Source of the DNA: Gammaproteobacteria bacterium
GTDB taxonomy: Bacteria > Pseudomonadota > Gammaproteobacteria > Competibacterales > Competibacteraceae
Length of the DNA: 10,414 nucleotides
Reading direction: 5' to 3'
Assembly (NCBI GenBank): GCA_020047885.1
Contig: JAIFNF010000082.1
Location: 1 to 10,414 of the forward strand
Under the pieces are notes generated by a model. It did no database searches. It saw only the letters and a list, made by a program, of their open reading frames with translations, and was not told the origin of the DNA. Position numbers and translations under genes: made by a program. Positions 8,063-10,414 of the stretch are shown here, piece after piece; positions within the stretch are counted from its first letter, which is position 1, and each line of letters begins with the position of its first letter.

Positions 8063-8178
8063 ATGTAACTGGTAGCGCCTAACAATTTTTACCCAAACTA
8101 TGTTCTTGTCAAAAGTTTAACCTTATTTCCTAATAAAATTAACATATTCAATTTTTTTTTGAAAAAAATTATACTGAA
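8063..8178 (+). pseudogene. Possible dead gene start (ATG followed directly by TAA)
   Basis: GAGAGG stands a few bases before an ATG at 8063 whose second codon is TAA. The same frame then stays open through the AT-rich patch (LVAPNNFYPNYVLVKSL and onward) until it enters the transposase fragment. This could be a gene whose second codon mutated to a stop and whose 3' part was lost, or it could be chance. The product is not recognisable. Confidence 0.2.
8084..8112 (-). promoter_or_regulatory. Candidate sigma-70 promoter for yraN-metH
   Basis: On the minus strand a perfect TTGACA (8112-8107) is followed after 17 bp by AAAATT (8089-8084), inside an AT-rich patch. It would start transcription about 190 bp before the yraN start. 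The -35 box is convincing and the -10 box only fair. If real, this promoter comes from the AT-rich, possibly acquired, side of the junction. Confidence 0.4.
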
Positions 8179-8448
8179 TCAGTGCCCAGGACCCCGCAAC
8201 CCCCGCAGAATCTTCGCGCCTTGGAGGTCAGACCACCGCGCCCGGCCCAGCACCCGATGATATTTCTCAAACTGTTGTGCTCTCCCCAAGCCCATCACAT
8301 GCAGGACCGACGCGACCGTGTGCGGTCCTCGACACAGCAGCACTGCCCCCCTCCACAGCACCTGTATGTGGCACGACACCGGTTGCGTGAAGAGCACAGC
8401 AAACGGTGCCCAAACCGCTATAATAGCTTCAGGCAGGGGCATCATCAT
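8179..8448 (-). pseudogene. Truncated transposase, N-terminal 89 residues (DDE-type)
   Basis: Residues 1-80 or so resemble, from memory, the N-terminus of DDE_5-like (IS701-type) transposases: an AVWAPFAVLFTQPV stretch, GAVLLCRGPHTVASVLHVMG, and the characteristic FEKYHRVLGRARWSDLQGAKIL. The match stops there. The frame ends after a few unrelated residues (RGLRGPGH), and the catalytic Asp/Asp/Glu region is missing, so it cannot make an active transposase. Three ATG codons stand in a row at 8448-8440, and AGGAG lies just upstream. The cut end meets the AT-rich patch at about 8170-8180, where ACTGAATCAGT (8172-8182) forms a small palindrome. The element has been eroded by deletion or replaced from one side. 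Confidence 0.75.
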
Positions 8449-8603
8449 CAGGGTACTCTCCTCATGGGTTTGGTCACCCGCAAAGGATACCTCATGGGCA
8501 TCCTCTGCCGACCTCCTCCTCGCGTCAAAACGTCAAAATGGCCAAAGTCGAGTTAGACAGACTATGAAAGATATGTTTTCACCCCTGAAACAGTCTGCTA
8601 CAC
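8179..8603 (-). mobile_element. Remnant of an insertion sequence, 5' end only
   Basis: The transposase fragment and about 150 bp upstream of it keep the GC-rich composition of the left part of the window, whereas AT-rich DNA lies on both sides. The outer end may be TGTAGCAGACTG, read on the minus strand from about 8602. The opposite terminal repeat is not found at 8170-8180, so the copy is one-ended. Two tandem CGTCAAAA units (8523-8538, + strand) give TTGACG boxes on the minus strand that could serve the transposase promoter. The boundaries are estimates. Confidence 0.5.
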
Positions 8604-8688
8604 TTGGCGATTGTCGTGGGTGACAAAACTGAGCGAGTATTCCAAATCGTGTTTCAAATTCTAAATTCTACTAAATGAGGATAAAAAA

Positions 8689-9714
8689 ATGGTAGCTTTA
8701 AGCGTGTCAGCAGGTGTATCTGGAACTGTTTCAGGGACCGAAAAAAATCTGAGCAGCCGTGATTTTTTTTTACAACAAGGCGCGCAGCTAATACAGGGAG
8801 AATTAGAAGATCAGTCTAATCTTGCTATACAGTTGCAACAGGAAGTTGAATTACGAAATGTCGATTTGCTCAGTACGAGCATCATTGCTAATAAAGATAT
8901 TCACAAAACGGTTAAGGGAAAAATTCAGGAGTACTCACAAAATATTCAAAAAATATTATTCGCTACTGCTCATTTTATTGAAAAAGAAAAATTCGCAACA
9001 GTTGATGAAGCGGTTAAAAACATCAGCTTATCAAAATTTGATAAAAATCGATTGGAGGGTCTTGTTAATGCTCAAAAAAACCTGAGCTTTTCTTACAGTA
9101 CATTGTCAGCGGTTATTGAAATATTCAAAATAGCTAACAAAAATATACTTGATGAAATTGCTCAATCTGGTTTTGCTGATACAGTCGATAAACGTTTGAA
9201 TAAAACTAATCTTTACCTAAAAAATGCAATTATCGTTTATGAATTAACTAATTTTACTGTAAACTATTTATCAGCCTTCCAGTTGAATGGAATAGATGAT
9301 ATTAAAGCTATTCAAAAGCAAGTTTATCAGGAGATGGAAAAATTGCATTTAGATGATGAACAAATGAAGAAAAGAACTACTAATGTCAGTGAAGCTGTGC
9401 GCAATATAACACTTCAGGATATAGAACAGAGAGCTATGATGAGTAAAAAAATAAAAGAAAAATGGGAGGGTATGCTCAGTCAAATTGAAGGACAATTAGA
9501 GGGTGTTAATAAAGCAAGAGGCTTTGTTGAAGACTTGAAAATGATTAGGGATAACACAAAAAATAGAATCGATATATTGAATATAACTGCTACGACAGCG
9601 CTAGTAGAAAATTCGATTAACGCTATCAGCGAATTGGCCTCTAATATGCAAGTTTGGGCTTTGCCACCGTTAGATGAAAAAGCAGCTTGCGAATTATTAG
9701 GAGTACAAATGTGA
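8689..9714 (+). CDS. Large helical protein of unknown function in AT-rich DNA
   Basis: I do not recognise this 341-residue protein. After a short Ser/Gly/Val-rich N-terminus (SVSAGVSGTVSGTE) it is predicted almost wholly helical, with long charged amphipathic segments and likely coiled coil at about 205-300 (EMEKLHLDDEQMKKR, IKEKWEGMLSQIEGQLEGV, FVEDLKMIRDNTKNRIDIL). The ending MQVWALPPLDEKAACELLG is less charged. There is no signal peptide and no strong membrane helix. The moderately hydrophobic stretch NAIIVYELTNFTVNYLSAF is about the only candidate. ATG 8689 has GAGG 8 nt upstream. Codon use is strongly AT-rich (AAA, ATA, TTA, AGA), unlike metH or thyA, pointing to transfer. Length and helix layout resemble helical pore-forming toxins of the XaxB/ClyA/Hbl type, but no motif confirms this. 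A structural or phage-related coiled-coil protein is equally possible. A terminator follows at 9760-9794. Confidence 0.88.
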   Translation: MVALSVSAGVSGTVSGTEKNLSSRDFFLQQGAQLIQGELEDQSNLAIQLQQEVELRNVDLLSTSIIANKDIHKTVKGKIQEYSQNIQKILFATAHFIEKEKFATVDEAVKNISLSKFDKNRLEGLVNAQKNLSFSYSTLSAVIEIFKIANKNILDEIAQSGFADTVDKRLNKTNLYLKNAIIVYELTNFTVNYLSAFQLNGIDDIKAIQKQVYQEMEKLHLDDEQMKKRTTNVSEAVRNITLQDIEQRAMMSKKIKEKWEGMLSQIEGQLEGVNKARGFVEDLKMIRDNTKNRIDILNITATTALVENSINAISELASNMQVWALPPLDEKAACELLGVQM

Positions 9715-9759
9715 CCATAATATTTCATCATGCAATACTATTGCTTGGTATAACCATCC

Positions 9760-9794
9760 AACAACCCATCAGCTAACGTGGTGGGTTGTTTTTT
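9760..9794 (+). terminator. Rho-independent terminator after the 341-residue gene
   Basis: A perfect 9-bp stem, AACAACCCA (9760-9768) with TGGGTTGTT (9782-9790), encloses a 13-nt loop, and a T-run covers 9789-9794. It lies 45 bp after the stop codon of the helical-protein gene. Part of the transcription probably ends here, so the genes to the right may have their own promoter, although I see no convincing one in 9795-9860. Confidence 0.88.
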
Positions 9795-9860
9795 ACTCCA
9801 TAAAGCAGCAATTCTTGGTTCTTTATCCATAATAACGATTTATAAAGGTAAATTTTTTAA

Positions 9861-9944
9861 ATGCCTTTCAATCTTCGAGAAAAGATTATAAAGCAAGAGA
9901 CCGAGAATCCTTGGTTTAACACCTTATTGAGTGTAAATAAGTGA
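9861..9944 (+). CDS. 27-residue open reading frame overlapping the next gene
   Basis: ATG 9861 opens a frame for 27 residues, MPFNLREKIIKQETEN then PWFNTLLSVNK. It ends with TGA at 9942-9944, which overlaps the GTG start of the next gene (9941-9943) in a GTGA junction typical of translational coupling. AAAGG lies 12 nt before the ATG, farther than ideal. The peptide is amphipathic, with no signal peptide and no recognised family. It may be a leader peptide that couples translation. It may also be the true N-terminus of the next protein, separated by a frameshift, since the two pieces join naturally (LLSVNK then INLIEKFFG). Confidence 0.4.
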   Translation: MPFNLREKIIKQETENPWFNTLLSVNK

Positions 9945-10414
9945 TTAATTTAATTGAAAAATTTTTTGGATTAGAAACAGAAAAAAACTCACCTGTCAAA
10001 GTGGAAATTGACAAAAAAGACGCAGATTCGTTAAAAAAGGTTTTCTTGCAAGCTGGAGAAGTACTAATTGGTACTGGTAAAAATAATAGCAGTTATGCAA
10101 AAAATATGAAGTTAGTTCCTGAAACAAGCCTGTTTGAAAGATTGAAAGATCTGAAAACCACAAGTTCTATAAGTGAACAAGAGTCGAAAAATAGCACACA
10201 AATCAGAAAAATTGAAAATATTGAAAAAACTAATGAACAAGGTACTTTATCTGACACTGATCAAGACAGTCTTGAAATTTATCGAAATAAAACTCAAGAA
10301 AATTTCAATAGTGCATTAAAATATAAAAGTATTCTACGAGGCCAAAGACTGAAACTAGCAGAAGTAGTTGCCGATAGTAGTAAATTTGAAATAGTTTCTA
10401 ATATTACCGGTACA
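9941..10414 (+). CDS. Charged Ser/Thr/Asn-rich protein of unknown function, cut by window end
   Basis: The frame is open from GTG 9941 to the right edge (158 codons), and a TAA directly before the GTG fixes the left limit. The protein starts with an amphipathic segment (INLIEKFFGLE), then a Lys/Asp-rich part (VEIDKKDADSLKKVFLQAGE) with the GEVLIGTGKN stretch. A low-complexity polar region follows at about 70-105 (TTSSISEQESKNSTQIRK and onward), then a helix with NSALKYKSILRGQRLKLAEVV. No domain is recognised, and the C-terminal part is unseen. Composition is as AT-rich as in the 341-residue gene, so both probably arrived together. It overlaps the preceding 27-codon frame by GTGA. It could be a partner of the helical protein, but only adjacency supports that. 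Confidence 0.72.
   Translation, partial: MINLIEKFFGLETEKNSPVKVEIDKKDADSLKKVFLQAGEVLIGTGKNNSSYAKNMKLVPETSLFERLKDLKTTSSISEQESKNSTQIRKIENIEKTNEQGTLSDTDQDSLEIYRNKTQENFNSALKYKSILRGQRLKLAEVVADSSKFEIVSNITGT

Noticed and set aside
8003..8087. CCTAAC-type motifs that look like integron attC ends
   Set aside because: The two copies of GCCTAAC are in the same orientation, not inverted, so they cannot form an attC hairpin. No integrase or cassette array is present.
8150..8170. A9/T7-like AATTTTTTT and AAAAAAATT inverted repeat as a terminator
   Set aside because: The stem would be all A-T and too weak, and it borders no confirmed gene end. It is more likely low-complexity junction DNA.
7504..8180. Cobalamin or SAM riboswitch upstream of metH/yraN
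   Set aside because: I looked for a B12-box-like conserved core and for SAM-riboswitch stems in the 24-bp metH leader and in the region upstream of yraN and found neither. This was a reading by eye. A covariance-model search would be decisive.
8182..8556. A 124-codon + strand frame across the transposase fragment
   Set aside because: It is antisense to the transposase remnant, rich in Pro, His and Arg, and has no family resemblance.
8611..8626. TTGTC-N6-GACAA inverted repeat upstream of the 341-residue gene
   Set aside because: It could be an operator, but 5-bp arms occur often by chance and no good promoter boxes surround it, so I did not list it as a feature.
1..10414. CRISPR array, tRNA or rRNA genes
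   Set aside because: No evenly spaced direct repeats of 24-40 bp, no tRNA cloverleaf and no rRNA segments were seen.

Overview
The window looks like chromosomal DNA of a GC-rich gammaproteobacterium (positions 1 to about 8040) that passes into AT-rich, probably horizontally acquired DNA (about 8040 to the end). The lineage is an inference. It rests on the close match of MetH and ThyA to their E. coli counterparts, on a CbrA/CrbS-type symporter-sensor kinase, and on a possible phasin-like gene. A polyhydroxyalkanoate-storing gammaproteobacterium of the Competibacter type would fit, but the sequence does not prove it.

Layout. (1) Positions 1-1880, + strand: the C-terminal part of a sodium/solute-symporter-linked (SLC5-STAC) sensor histidine kinase. 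(2) 1881-2067: a short intergenic stretch with a hairpin and two small tandem repeats. (3) 2068-2421, - strand: a shortened IclR-family regulator that keeps the DNA-binding domain and ends inside an 8-bp tandem repeat. It is divergent from (4) thyA (2531-3325, +). (5) 3416-3769, +: a 117-residue helical protein, possibly phasin-like. thyA and this gene are each preceded by a similar 29-bp sequence around a TGC-rich palindrome, probably a common operator. (6) 3775-7503, -: cobalamin-dependent methionine synthase metH, convergent with (5). Two different short genome-repeat elements lie in frame in its interdomain linkers. (7) 7528-7890, -: a YraN/UPF0102 nuclease-like gene 24 bp upstream of metH and probably cotranscribed with it.

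The boundary zone (8040-8690) holds an AT-rich patch, a possible dead gene start (ATG followed at once by TAA) and the 5' end of a DDE transposase gene whose remainder is gone. Beyond it lie (8) 8689-9714, +, a 341-residue almost wholly helical protein of unknown function, (9) a Rho-independent terminator (9760-9794), (10) a 27-codon reading frame (9861-9944) overlapping by GTGA (11) a charged, Ser/Thr/Asn-rich protein that is open to the window end (9941-10414).

Thymidylate synthase and methionine synthase both draw on the methylene/methyl-tetrahydrofolate pool, so the centre of the window is a folate/one-carbon region, although no single operon joins them. The AT-rich pair at the right end is the most likely place for an undescribed function. 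The sequence alone does not identify it.
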